8,215 nucleotides of DNA from Methanobacteriota archaeon (GTDB lineage Archaea > Hydrothermarchaeota > Hydrothermarchaeia > Hydrothermarchaeales > JAADFM01), in the NCBI GenBank assembly GCA_013152845.1, contig JAADFM010000065.1:1-8215 (forward strand), read 5' to 3'. The notes under the pieces are model-generated. The model was not told the origin of the DNA. It searched no databases and saw only the letters and a program-made list of their open reading frames with translations. Positions 1 to 6,025 of the stretch are shown piece by piece. The position numbers were made by a program, and so were the translations under genes. Numbering within the stretch: the stretch's first letter is position 1; every line of letters begins with the position of its first letter.

Positions 1-787
1 TCAATACGATAATCTGTAATTTAACGCTTTTATCTGGAGATTTAAAGTATTCCCTTCCATAAGAAATAGATGGATTTTCAATTTCAACATATTCTATTTC
101 CTTTGGTTCTTTTTGTATTGAAGGCATGATGATAAATGGTGATAATATCAGAATAATTAGGAATAAAATTAATATAATGGAATAAATCATCTTTCTGTTA
201 AAATGGGGAATTATATCATAAACTTCTTTTTTCTTTATATGTAAAAAATAAAAACTAAACAACCAGCTACTAAACGCCAAAATACAGAAAATTAAATCTT
301 TAAACATTAGCTTAATCAGACCATAATAATTATTCCCTAAAAAGGCAATGATAGATAATAGATAAATAAAATAAACACCTAATCCTCCATAAATAAAATA
401 CCGTATTAATTTTTCTCCTTTTTCCGCTCTATTTTTTTCTATCGATTCCAGTTTCAAATAAATTAAAACTGCAATTATAATGATAAAAACTAAAGAATAA
501 ACATTTACTAAATCATGAAATGATGGGTCAGTAATAAAACTCTCGCCTTTGAATGATATAAAAATGCATTTTATGCTGTGAATCGGTACAGATAAAAAAA
601 TTACTATAAAATAAAAATATAATCCTGCAAATATTGTAAAAACAACCTTATCTAAGTCAGAAAATTTATATTTCCATTCTCCATTTTCAAAATAGAACAC
701 AAATAAGTAAAGATACCCCACTACCAACATCTCAATTGCTAAAGTTGGAGTAAAATAATTAGATAACAAGTCTATTATATCGAACAT
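1..787 (-). CDS. Predicted multi-pass membrane protein, 3' end cut by window edge
   Basis: Reading the minus strand from ATG at 787 gives 262 codons with no stop before the left edge, so the C-terminus is missing. The protein has about six hydrophobic helices (roughly residues 14-33, 47-68, 95-112, 129-150, 163-183 and 201-221). Short charged loops separate them, including a basic/acidic loop near 112-128 and a lysine-rich one near 184-189. A polar tail begins near 223 and may be the start of a domain outside the membrane. I do not recognise the family and assign no function. Codons are strongly AT-ending, unlike the GC-ending codons of genes beyond 1800, which suggests transfer. No ribosome binding site precedes the ATG, but a TATA-like box lies 24-33 bases upstream, so a leaderless message is likely. 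The uninterrupted frame and regular helix pattern make this a real gene. Confidence 0.8.
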   Translation of the reverse strand, partial: MFDIIDLLSNYFTPTLAIEMLVVGYLYLFVFYFENGEWKYKFSDLDKVVFTIFAGLYFYFIVIFLSVPIHSIKCIFISFKGESFITDPSFHDLVNVYSLVFIIIIAVLIYLKLESIEKNRAEKGEKLIRYFIYGGLGVYFIYLLSIIAFLGNNYYGLIKLMFKDLIFCILAFSSWLFSFYFLHIKKKEVYDIIPHFNRKMIYSIILILFLIILILSPFIIMPSIQKEPKEIEYVEIENPSISYGREYFKSPDKSVKLQIIVL

Positions 788-810
788 AAATTGGTAAATT
801 ATTTTTGTTG

Positions 811-820
811 TTTAAAAATT
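811..820 (-). promoter_or_regulatory. TATA-like box for a leaderless message of the membrane-protein gene
   Basis: On the minus strand this reads AATTTTTAAA, 24-33 bases before the ATG at 787. Archaeal TATA boxes are centred about 26-28 bases before the transcription start, so the start would fall at or next to the ATG. There is no GGTGA-like ribosome site in between, which agrees. The rest of the 788-909 gap holds only a weak interrupted inverted repeat (TTCTCT near 825 with AGAGAA near 857) and nothing else I can support. Confidence 0.45.
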
Positions 821-909
821 CAACGTTCTCTACTTGTTCTCATGTTGGTATTCATAGAGAATAACAACTCTCCTGATCACCTGTCCCTTGTAAAAACTAT
901 GGAGATTGT

Positions 910-1296
910 TTACACCGTTGGGACATACCCGCTGGCTTTAATCTCCTTGTCTTTCGTGATTAAAGTAGCGTCGAGAATCCTTGATGTGGCAGTGATTATC
1001 TTATCATGGATCTCGGGGAGCTCATTGAGGAGGACCATTTCTTTCACGGTTTCCATGTCCAAGGACATGGAAGGAAAATTTATCGAACTGTCTACTTTAT
1101 TGAGGATGTCTCTAAACTGGAGTGAAAAATCTTTTTTCTCAGCGATGTAGAATGCCTCGGCAAGCACTATGGTTGGGACAGCCACCACGGCACCCCCACT
1201 TTCGGCAAGTTCGAATATCTCTTTGGCCTCCTTCCAAAGCCTCCTGTCCTCTGCCATATACCAGAGAAAGGGATGGGTGTCCGTCACATACAGCAT
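910..1296 (-). CDS. vapC: VapC-like PIN-domain toxin (probable ribonuclease)
   Basis: This 128-residue protein is a PIN-domain protein of the VapC toxin type, a family of Mg-dependent RNases that cut tRNA or other RNAs when freed from antitoxin. The N-terminus carries the typical D-T-H-x-F-L-W signature with acidic D6. E47 follows in the VLAEA segment, then D98 in HDKII and D116 in TKDKEI, so the four expected acidic positions are all present. The length is normal for the family. ATG at 1296 directly follows the TAG stop of the antitoxin gene with no gap, and a GGGTG ribosome site lies in the end of that gene, so the two are translated together. The codon use is more AT-rich than in the ligase region. 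The target RNA cannot be read from the sequence. Confidence 0.88.
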   Translation of the reverse strand: MLYVTDTHPFLWYMAEDRRLWKEAKEIFELAESGGAVVAVPTIVLAEAFYIAEKKDFSLQFRDILNKVDSSINFPSMSLDMETVKEMVLLNELPEIHDKIITATSRILDATLITKDKEIKASGYVPTV

Positions 1297-1494
1297 CTAT
1301 ACACCCGTCTTGAATAGGGATTTTCTGGCCTCTTCGATATCCTTCTCTTCTACCTTAAGCCCCTTTAAAGCACCCTTTAATGATACCACCTTTTTGGGCT
1401 GGGTATTGATGTGCTTGGAAAGGCTGACCTTGAGGAAGTCTAAATCCTTCTGGATAGCATCAATTTTCTCAGCCAGTTTTTTTGTATCTTCCAT
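1297..1494 (-). CDS. vapB: VapB-like antitoxin paired with the PIN toxin
   Basis: This 65-residue acidic/basic protein lies directly upstream of the PIN toxin and ends one base before its start codon. Residues about 5-27 can form an amphipathic or coiled helix. The C-terminal part, with SLKGALKG near 38-45 followed by an acidic helix ending EEARKSLF, resembles the toxin-binding tail of small antitoxins paired with PIN proteins. No clear AbrB, MetJ/Arc or HTH motif is visible, so how it binds DNA is unclear. It probably masks the PIN active site and represses its own operon; this is inferred from the family and the gene order. The ATG at 1494 follows a short leader with only a weak purine-rich stretch. 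Confidence 0.75.
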   Translation of the reverse strand: MEDTKKLAEKIDAIQKDLDFLKVSLSKHINTQPKKVVSLKGALKGLKVEEKDIEEARKSLFKTGV

Positions 1495-1527
1495 TGGGAT
1501 CCCTGTTCACTCTTTTGTAAATCGACA

Positions 1528-1541
1528 CTTAAATGTTTTCG
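1528..1541 (-). promoter_or_regulatory. Possible BRE/TATA promoter of the vapBC pair
   Basis: On the minus strand this reads CGAAAACATTTAAG: a purine-rich CGAAAA resembling a BRE, followed by the TATA-like CATTTAAG. Its TATA centre is about 37 bases before the antitoxin ATG at 1494, giving a predicted leader of about ten bases. It lies in the 49-base gap just after the DUF2281-like gene, so the pair could be transcribed on its own. The call rests on consensus and spacing only. Confidence 0.4.
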
Positions 1542-1543
1542 CT

Positions 1544-1747
1544 TTAGTCAAAAGATAAATCTCGCCAAGCCTCATCCTCCTCTGGTCTCAGCCAATCCCT
1601 TCCCAGAGAATATTCACTTGCGAGGGCGGTTTCCCTCACGTGTCCTGCCTTCTTCTTTTTCAAAAAACGTATGTAGTCCAATATTTCATCTATGAGGGGT
1701 TCAGGGAGCCTTTCAATCTCCTTTATAATCATCTTCTTTGTAGCCAC
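1544..1747 (-). CDS. DUF2281/VapB-type antitoxin-like protein, no toxin beside it
   Basis: This 67-residue protein resembles small DUF2281-like antitoxins. It has an N-terminal amphipathic helical part with LPEPLIDEILDYIRFLK near residues 14-30, a basic KKKK stretch, and a C-terminal tail (about 42-64) with ALASE, then DWLRPEEDEAW, which is the typical ending of these proteins. The start is GTG at 1747, chosen because GAGGT lies at the usual distance upstream. The next gene downstream on the same strand is already an antitoxin with its own PIN toxin, so this protein has no dedicated toxin in the window. It could be an orphan, a second regulator of the PIN toxin, or the remnant of a module that lost its toxin. 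The family match is by eye from the two conserved ends. Confidence 0.72.
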   Translation of the reverse strand: MATKKMIIKEIERLPEPLIDEILDYIRFLKKKKAGHVRETALASEYSLGRDWLRPEEDEAWRDLSFD

Positions 1748-1761
1748 CGTTAAACCTCACT

Positions 1762-1775
1762 ATCATTTAGATGAT
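1762..1775. promoter_or_regulatory. Short perfect inverted repeat, possible operator
   Basis: ATCAT (1762-1766) and ATGAT (1771-1775) form a perfect 5-base inverted repeat around a 4-base centre. It lies 15 bases upstream of the GTG start at 1747, where an antitoxin commonly binds to repress its own gene. It is short and AT-rich and could be chance. It also marks the composition change between the AT-rich patch and the GC-rich genes. Confidence 0.3.
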
Positions 1776-1816
1776 TAACCTCTTCAGAAGAAACCTAAAC
1801 CCATTCGTGCCACGCC

Positions 1817-2315
1817 TCAGAAATACCCCTCCGCCCAGTCTATCTTCCCGGGCCGGTACTTCCCGCCCTTCCCCTTGATAATCTCCTCCACCGCCGCCGC
1901 CGTCTCCTCCGGGCTCCGGCCGGTAGTGTCCAGCTCGTAGACCTCGTCGTACCTCTCCACGGCCTCCACCAGGCAGACGTCCAGGGCCTCGGCCTCCAGG
2001 TTCTCCTTCACCTTCTGCGGTGAAACCCTTCCCCTCCAGGCGCGCCTTCAGTTCTTCCGGGTCGGTGCGCAGGACCACCACGGCACCCTCCAGGTCCAGG
2101 AGATGTGCCAGGTGCCCCTCCACCAGGGCATCCCCCGGCAGCTCCATTCCCTTCACCGCCTCCCGCAGCCCCTCCAGGTCCACCACCCTGGAATCCCCGT
2201 CCATCCCCAGGACCATGGAATCGGTCACCAGCTCGTTCAGATGCACAACGGTCAAACCCAGCCTCCCCGAGACAGCCGTCTTCCCGGTGCCCGGGGTCCC
2301 GGTTAAGAGGATCAT
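1817..2315 (-). CDS. AK6/Fap7-like adenylate kinase family protein, frameshifted
   Basis: The N-terminal 98 residues begin with a P-loop, GTPGTGKT at residues 6-13, and continue with the LNEL, VVDLEGLREAV, VEGHLAHLL and VVVLRTDPEEL segments typical of the archaeal AK6/Fap7 kinase family (AMP phosphorylation; the eukaryotic relative acts in ribosome assembly). After F98 (about 2022) the frame turns into glycine/arginine-rich nonsense. The correct continuation is in another frame, from about 2017 to the TGA at 1817: KVKENLEAEALDV, LVEAVE, then YRPGKIDWAEGYF. One extra base or two missing bases within 2011-2021 restores a protein of about 165 residues, normal for the family. The start ATG overlaps the stop of the HTH gene by four bases (ATGA), so the two are probably coupled. 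Whether the break is real or a sequence error cannot be told here. Confidence 0.82.
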
Positions 2316-2674
2316 TCCTCGCCTTTCATCATGGCACGCTTGAATCCCAGGGCCTCCAGGTCCTTGTATATCATGGTCCGGGAGACCCCGAAGACCTCGG
2401 CCACCTTGGCCACGTTTATGGCCGTGGGGTCGTTGTTTAGAAGCTCCACAATCTTTCGAATCCTCTCCCGGCGGGTGTTGGCATCGATGGCCTCCTCCAG
2501 GACCTCCTCATTTATCGAGGCTATGATGGTGGTATAAACCCTCCCGGGGAGTGGGGTCACTATGGTCTTTGTATATATATCCGAGATATAACCGTCCCTG
2601 CCCTCAATCATCTCGTTCATCTTCTGGACGGCCTTCCGCATGGCATGCTCCCTGGAGGCCCCCTTGGCGTTCAT
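2312..2674 (-). CDS. HTH regulator: second dodecin-like repeat plus helix-turn-helix
   Basis: From its first ATG this is 120 residues. Residues 1-55 give a helix (REHAMRKAVQKMNEMI) and two strands (YISDIYTKTIV and RVYTTIIASI). Residues about 57-80 are a charged helix and 83-111 form a helix-turn-helix, with VAEVFGVSRTMIYKDLEALGF as a clear DNA-binding motif. Its first beta strand (KEILGM) lies upstream of the ATG in the same frame, so the ATG at 2674 is probably not the true start. The region most likely continues from the 2671-2886 gene through a one-base frameshift near 2700-2707, making a protein of about 191 residues. If it is a separate gene, it overlaps the upstream one by four bases with an AGGAGGAAGG stretch as ribosome site. 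Ligand and targets are unknown. Confidence 0.72.
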   Translation of the reverse strand: MNAKGASREHAMRKAVQKMNEMIEGRDGYISDIYTKTIVTPLPGRVYTTIIASINEEVLEEAIDANTRRERIRKIVELLNNDPTAINVAKVAEVFGVSRTMIYKDLEALGFKRAMMKGEE

Positions 2675-2886
2675 CCCGAGGATTTCCTTCCTCCTGGGCT
2701 CCGAGCCACGGCCGTGGTGATGGTCACGCTGGCCCCTGAAGGGCCCGCCGATATGTCGGACTCGGTCTTGGATATGACGCCGTCCACGTTCTTGAGCTCC
2801 TTGTTTATCTCCTCTATGGTCGCCTCAAGGGCCGATGAGACATCCCCTCCGGTTTTGGTCACACTGATTATTTTCATATGTCCCAT
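2671..2886 (-). CDS. Dodecin-like small protein, probably the N-terminal half of the HTH regulator
   Basis: As read, this is 71 residues with a beta-alpha-beta-beta layout: strand KIISVTK (5-11), helix about 15-34, strand GVISKTESDI (36-45) and strand SVTITTAVA (53-61). This resembles dodecins, small flavin- or CoA-binding proteins, but the likeness is structural and by eye. The last ten residues (RSPGGRKSSG) look unnatural, and their codons lose the GC-ending third positions seen before residue 60. In the other frame the same bases read EPRRKEILG with GC-ending codons and lead straight into the 2312-2674 gene. A missing base near 2700-2707 is the simplest reading. ATG at 2886 is favoured by its distance from an AT-rich promoter element; ATG at 2877 is the alternative and would give the more usual-looking N-terminus. 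Confidence 0.65.
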   Translation of the reverse strand: MGHMKIISVTKTGGDVSSALEATIEEINKELKNVDGVISKTESDISAGPSGASVTITTAVARSPGGRKSSG

Positions 2887-2910
2887 GTCCCAGTTATTCT
2901 GGTGCCGGAG

Positions 2911-2926
2911 CTATTTATTATTTTCC
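2911..2926. promoter_or_regulatory. AT-rich element, probable divergent promoter
   Basis: CTATTTATTATTTTCC is the only AT-rich stretch in the gap between the minus-strand regulator (start 2886) and the plus-strand lipoprotein (start 2977). On the minus strand its centre is about 30 bases before the ATG at 2886, which fits a leaderless or nearly leaderless start. On the plus strand, a start about 26 bases downstream would leave a leader of roughly 30 bases containing the GGTGG ribosome site at 2967-2971. One element serving both directions is inferred from spacing. Confidence 0.4.
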
Positions 2927-2976
2927 TTTTTTCAGGTATTGCAGATGTTAAAAATGCCCCCGGAACGGTGGAAAAA

Positions 2977-3387
2977 ATGAAGAGGATACTGATACTGCTC
3001 CTTGCCCTGTCAACCCTGGGTTGCACCGGGGGCTCCGGCAGTGAAACCGGAGGTAACCTCGGGCCGAGCAACTCCGAGGCAGACCTCCAGGTCGCCCTCA
3101 ACACCGGCAGACCCGTGCTTCTGGAATTCTATGCCGAGTGGTGCACCCACTGCCAAGATCAGGCGCCCATCATCAACGAAATCAAGGAGCAGTACCGGGG
3201 CAAGTTAATCGTCATAAAGATAGACGTGGACCAGAACCCCGGCCTCCTGGAGGCCATGACCGGCCAGCTGCCCACCATCATCCTCTATGACGGGACCCTG
3301 GGACCCGACGGGCACCCCAACCACGTGGCCTTCTGGATAGGCTATACAGAGAAATCCGAGATACTAAAAGCCATCTCAACCCTGTGA
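2977..3387 (+). CDS. Thioredoxin-like lipoprotein, exported
   Basis: This 136-residue protein has a lipoprotein signal: basic MKR, a leucine-rich core (4-14) and lipobox STLGC with C16 as the likely modified cysteine. A flexible Gly/Ser-rich linker to about residue 33 follows. A thioredoxin fold follows, with FYAEWCTHC carrying the redox pair C56/C59, a VIKIDVDQNP strand (79-88) and the cis-proline at P99 in QLPT. It is therefore a membrane-anchored thiol-disulfide protein facing outward. It might keep cytochrome cysteines reduced for heme attachment, or handle disulfides in exported proteins; this is inferred. The start is ATG at 2977, supported by GGTGG five bases upstream and by the signal peptide; the frame is open upstream to 2878 but that part does not look like coding sequence. 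It is the only plus-strand gene, and its 3' end overlaps the ligase 3' end by 12 bases. Confidence 0.88.
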   Translation: MKRILILLLALSTLGCTGGSGSETGGNLGPSNSEADLQVALNTGRPVLLEFYAEWCTHCQDQAPIINEIKEQYRGKLIVIKIDVDQNPGLLEAMTGQLPTIILYDGTLGPDGHPNHVAFWIGYTEKSEILKAISTL

Positions 3388-5046
3388 GCGCTGGGAATCG
3401 TAGAGGGCCCGTATCCTGTCCAGGTCATCCGCCTCCCTGGGCGACTTGTCCTCCCTGAGCCTGACTATCCTGGGGAACCTGAGTGCGAATCCCGACTCGT
3501 AGTTGGGCGAGCTCTGTATCTCCTGGTAGGCCACCTCCACCACCACCTGGGGCTTCAGCCTGACCTCGGTTCCGGCCTCGAACTCTATAAGGGGCCTCAG
3601 CAGGTTGGTGAACTCCTCCAGCTGCTCCTCAGTCACCCCGGTCCCCACCCTGCCCACCGGGAGGAGCTCGCCTGTGGCCTCGTCCCTTGCACCCAGGACG
3701 TAGGAGCTGAGCCATCCCTTCCTCTTCCCGGTACCCCAGTGGGCGCCGACAATCACCAGGTCCAGTGTCTCCATCACGGGCTTGATCTTGTACATATGGC
3801 CCACCCTGGCCCCCGGGATATAGGGGGCGTCGAGGTTCTTTATCATCAGGCCCTCGTGGCCCATCTCCAGGGACTCGCGGTAGAACGCCTCGGCCTTCTC
3901 CAGGGACTTGGTCACCAGCTGGACCGCCAGCTCGAAGCTTGCCACCGGTTCGATGATGGCCTCCAGCTCCTGCCGGCGCTCCCGGAATGGGCGGTCGATG
4001 ATGGCCCCATCATCCACGAACAGGCAGTCGAATACATAGACCTCGAAAGGTATCTCCTCCACCATGGCCGTCACCCCGTACTTCCTGCGGAACCTCCTCA
4101 GGATGTCCTGGAATGGTGCCGGGCGGCCGGTCTTCGGGTCCATGGCGACGGCCTCCCCCTCGACGATGGCCCTATCGGCCTTTATCGCCTGCCTTGCCCT
4201 GGAGAGGACGTCCGGCAGGGGGGCGGTCACGTCCTCCAGCCTCCTGGAGAATATCCGTATGGACTCCCCGTCCTTGTGTATCTGTATCCTGGCCCCGTCG
4301 TACTTCACCTCCAGGGCAGGCTCCGGGATGTCCTCCAGGACCTTCTCCATGGAAGGGGCCAGCTGGGCCAGCATGGGTTTGATGGGCACCCCCACGGTCA
4401 TGGAGACCCCCTTGAGCCCCTCCTCGCCCTCCCTGGCAGCGATGGAGGCCACCCTGCCGATGTCGTTGGAGAGCATGTACGCCCTCTCCACCACCTCCGG
4501 GGTGGTGCCGAAGGCCTTGGCGATGGCGTCCCGCAGTAGCCCCTCGGCCACCCCCACCCGCAGCTCGCCCAGGATGGTCCTTATGAGGTACTTGGCCTCG
4601 GCCGGCTGGGCGTTGGAGAGGAGTTCCGCCACTATCTTGAGTTTCCTGTCCTGGGAGCCCGTGCCTTCGGCCCTGGCCACCTTCTCCAGGCTGGCCCTGA
4701 TCTTCTCCACGGTGAGGGTCTCTGAGAAGAGGGTGGTCTGCGCCTTCTTCTGGAATAGCTTCTCGGCGGCGCTGCCTATATCCCCCTCCTCCCTCACCAG
4801 GTCCTTGACCTCCTCCTTGCGTATGCCCGTGACAAAGGTTATGGCGTCATAGACAAGGCCGGGCCCAACGCCCAGGTCCAGTGGACTCCAGCTGGGAAAG
4901 ACGGTACCCATGAGGAGGTGGGGCACGGTATCCAGGAGCTCCGGGGGTGTCTCTTTGAGGAACTCCGTGATTATGGACGTCTTCTCCAGCTTCGAGGCCG
5001 TGGCCCCCAGGCGGTCGTAAATGGATACCAGCTCTGAATATCTCAT
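3376..5046 (-). CDS. lig: Archaeal ATP-dependent DNA ligase
   Basis: This 556-residue protein is a full-length archaeal replicative DNA ligase, which seals nicks through a lysine-AMP intermediate. An N-terminal DNA-binding domain (about 1-215) is followed by the adenylation domain. That domain carries motif I as K248-Y-D-G-A-R253, with K248 the AMP-accepting lysine, and then FSRR (266-269). The remaining motifs are FDCLF (motif III, 339-343), EGLMIK (motif IV, 398-403) and YKIK (motif V, 419-422). The OB-fold domain ends with RFPRIVRLREDKS (523-535), the C-terminal motif of the family. The frame is open upstream to 5259, but the true start is ATG at 5046: homologues begin there, it overlaps the dacZ stop as TGATG, and GAGGT lies just upstream. 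The enzyme appears intact and active. Coupling to dacZ suggests joint production. Confidence 0.97.
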   Translation of the reverse strand: MRYSELVSIYDRLGATASKLEKTSIITEFLKETPPELLDTVPHLLMGTVFPSWSPLDLGVGPGLVYDAITFVTGIRKEEVKDLVREEGDIGSAAEKLFQKKAQTTLFSETLTVEKIRASLEKVARAEGTGSQDRKLKIVAELLSNAQPAEAKYLIRTILGELRVGVAEGLLRDAIAKAFGTTPEVVERAYMLSNDIGRVASIAAREGEEGLKGVSMTVGVPIKPMLAQLAPSMEKVLEDIPEPALEVKYDGARIQIHKDGESIRIFSRRLEDVTAPLPDVLSRARQAIKADRAIVEGEAVAMDPKTGRPAPFQDILRRFRRKYGVTAMVEEIPFEVYVFDCLFVDDGAIIDRPFRERRQELEAIIEPVASFELAVQLVTKSLEKAEAFYRESLEMGHEGLMIKNLDAPYIPGARVGHMYKIKPVMETLDLVIVGAHWGTGKRKGWLSSYVLGARDEATGELLPVGRVGTGVTEEQLEEFTNLLRPLIEFEAGTEVRLKPQVVVEVAYQEIQSSPNYESGFALRFPRIVRLREDKSPREADDLDRIRALYDSQRSQG

Positions 5047-5993
5047 CACCTCATGACCTCTGAGCGCAGGGCGATCTTCCTCTGGGGTTCGATGGTCAGT
5101 ATCACCTCGCCCTCCTTGAATATCCTCACTATACCGCCGCTGCGGGAGACGGTAATCCCGATGGCCCGGGTGACCTTGGTGGCAGCGGCCACAGCGGCAT
5201 GGCGGGTCCCCAGCCCTTTCGGGATATCCACCTTGGAGGTATCCACGTTGAGATAGCACCCGGCGGTCTCTATGACCCCGTTCTCGTATATCAGGAAGGC
5301 CCCGTCCAGCTGGGCCAGCTCCTTTACGGTCTCCACCAGGCGGCGGTCCAGTATCATCCTGTCCTTTATGTCGTGACCCTCGAAGGGGTTGAGGATGAGC
5401 TGCTTGGACATCTTCTTCACCTTCTCCACGTCACCGATGAGGAAGGCGGTGCCGATGAGCCTGCCTTCCCTGCCCTCCCTGCCGATTTCCAGGGCCAGGT
5501 TGAGGACGGATTCAAACACCTCCGGCTTTATATCCATCTCGCGCATGAACTGGTGCAGCCTCAAATCGAGCCTGTCCTTTTTGACCTGATACACGAAGAT
5601 GGAATCCATCTCCGTGGCCAGGGTAGAGCCCACCACCACCAGGGTATCCCTGTCCCTGATTATCCCCTTGTCCATGGCGACGATTACGGCATCTTCTATC
5701 TGGGAGACCCGGGATATCTCCCTCATCAGGAGTTTTATGGCAAAGAGGTTCTCGGGCAGCTCCTTCTTGTCCCCCTCGATGAAATCCACGTCCACCGCCG
5801 AGAGGGTGGCCTCCCTCATCATATCCTGGAAGGTATCCTCGCTGGCTGTGGCACCTATGACCGGGAGCCCGGGCTTCTGCTCGACGAGCTTCTGGAAGCT
5901 CTCCCCGTTCTCTGTCAGGACCAGGATGGCATCGGCACCTATCCTTCCTGCCAGGGACACGGCCGCCCGGGAAACCGCCTCCTGAATCTCCAT
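5046..5993 (-). CDS. dacZ: DacZ-type diadenylate cyclase (c-di-AMP synthase)
   Basis: This 315-residue protein fits archaeal DacZ, which makes the second messenger c-di-AMP from two ATP. Residues about 1-130 form a Rossmann-like domain resembling the C-terminal domain of pyruvate kinase, with GADAILVLTENG and PGLPVIGAT. The C-terminal DisA_N/DAC domain (about 155-300) shows both catalytic signatures, D230-G-A and G262-T-R-H-A-A, plus the LIGTAFLIGD and SRSGG segments. In archaea c-di-AMP has been tied to osmotic and potassium balance. The start ATG at 5993 has no ribosome site but sits 23-30 bases after a TATA box, so a leaderless message is likely. The stop overlaps the ligase start by one base. 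The protein appears complete. Confidence 0.95.
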   Translation of the reverse strand: MEIQEAVSRAAVSLAGRIGADAILVLTENGESFQKLVEQKPGLPVIGATASEDTFQDMMREATLSAVDVDFIEGDKKELPENLFAIKLLMREISRVSQIEDAVIVAMDKGIIRDRDTLVVVGSTLATEMDSIFVYQVKKDRLDLRLHQFMREMDIKPEVFESVLNLALEIGREGREGRLIGTAFLIGDVEKVKKMSKQLILNPFEGHDIKDRMILDRRLVETVKELAQLDGAFLIYENGVIETAGCYLNVDTSKVDIPKGLGTRHAAVAAATKVTRAIGITVSRSGGIVRIFKEGEVILTIEPQRKIALRSEVMR

Positions 5994-6015
5994 GCCTAGA
6001 TTTCCAACTCGGTGG

Positions 6016-6023
6016 AATATAAA
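6016..6023 (-). promoter_or_regulatory. TATA box for a leaderless dacZ-lig message
   Basis: On the minus strand this reads TTTATATT, a strong match to the archaeal TATA box, at 23-30 bases before the dacZ ATG. Transcription would then begin at or beside the ATG, and the bases between the box and the ATG lack a GGTGA-like ribosome site. The box lies in the 32-base gap after the DegT-like gene, so dacZ-lig can be transcribed apart from the upstream genes. Confidence 0.65.
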
Positions 6024-6025
6024 GC

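Larger units (their letters stand above)
1..1780. other. AT-rich accessory patch next to GC-rich core genes
   Basis: By eye the first 900 bases are strongly AT-rich, 900-1780 are intermediate, and everything beyond is GC-rich with GC-ending codons. The patch holds a membrane protein of unknown family and toxin/antitoxin genes, which are typical mobile or accessory cargo. No integrase, tRNA or flanking direct repeat is visible, so how it arrived is not shown. Confidence 0.6.

Noticed and set aside
791..1558. Plus-strand open frames across the toxin/antitoxin genes
   Set aside because: They are antisense to a PIN toxin with all four acidic residues and to its antitoxin, have no domain, and lack a convincing ribosome site.
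2878..2976. N-terminal extension of the thioredoxin-like gene
   Set aside because: It would place the signal peptide inside the protein and spans the AT-rich promoter element. ATG at 2977 has a ribosome site and starts a proper lipoprotein signal.
3739..4852. Long plus-strand open frames opposite the ligase gene (about 260 codons each)
   Set aside because: They lie antisense to a well-matched ligase. Their proteins are rich in H, G, P, S and R, as expected from reading GC-rich codons backwards, and show no domain.
5047..5259. N-terminal extension of the ligase frame by 71 codons
   Set aside because: The extension overlaps the end of dacZ, looks like out-of-frame sequence, and the family start with coupled TGATG is at 5046.
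5199..5999. Plus-strand open frame opposite dacZ
   Set aside because: It is antisense to a cyclase with intact catalytic motifs, and its composition is typical of a shadow frame.
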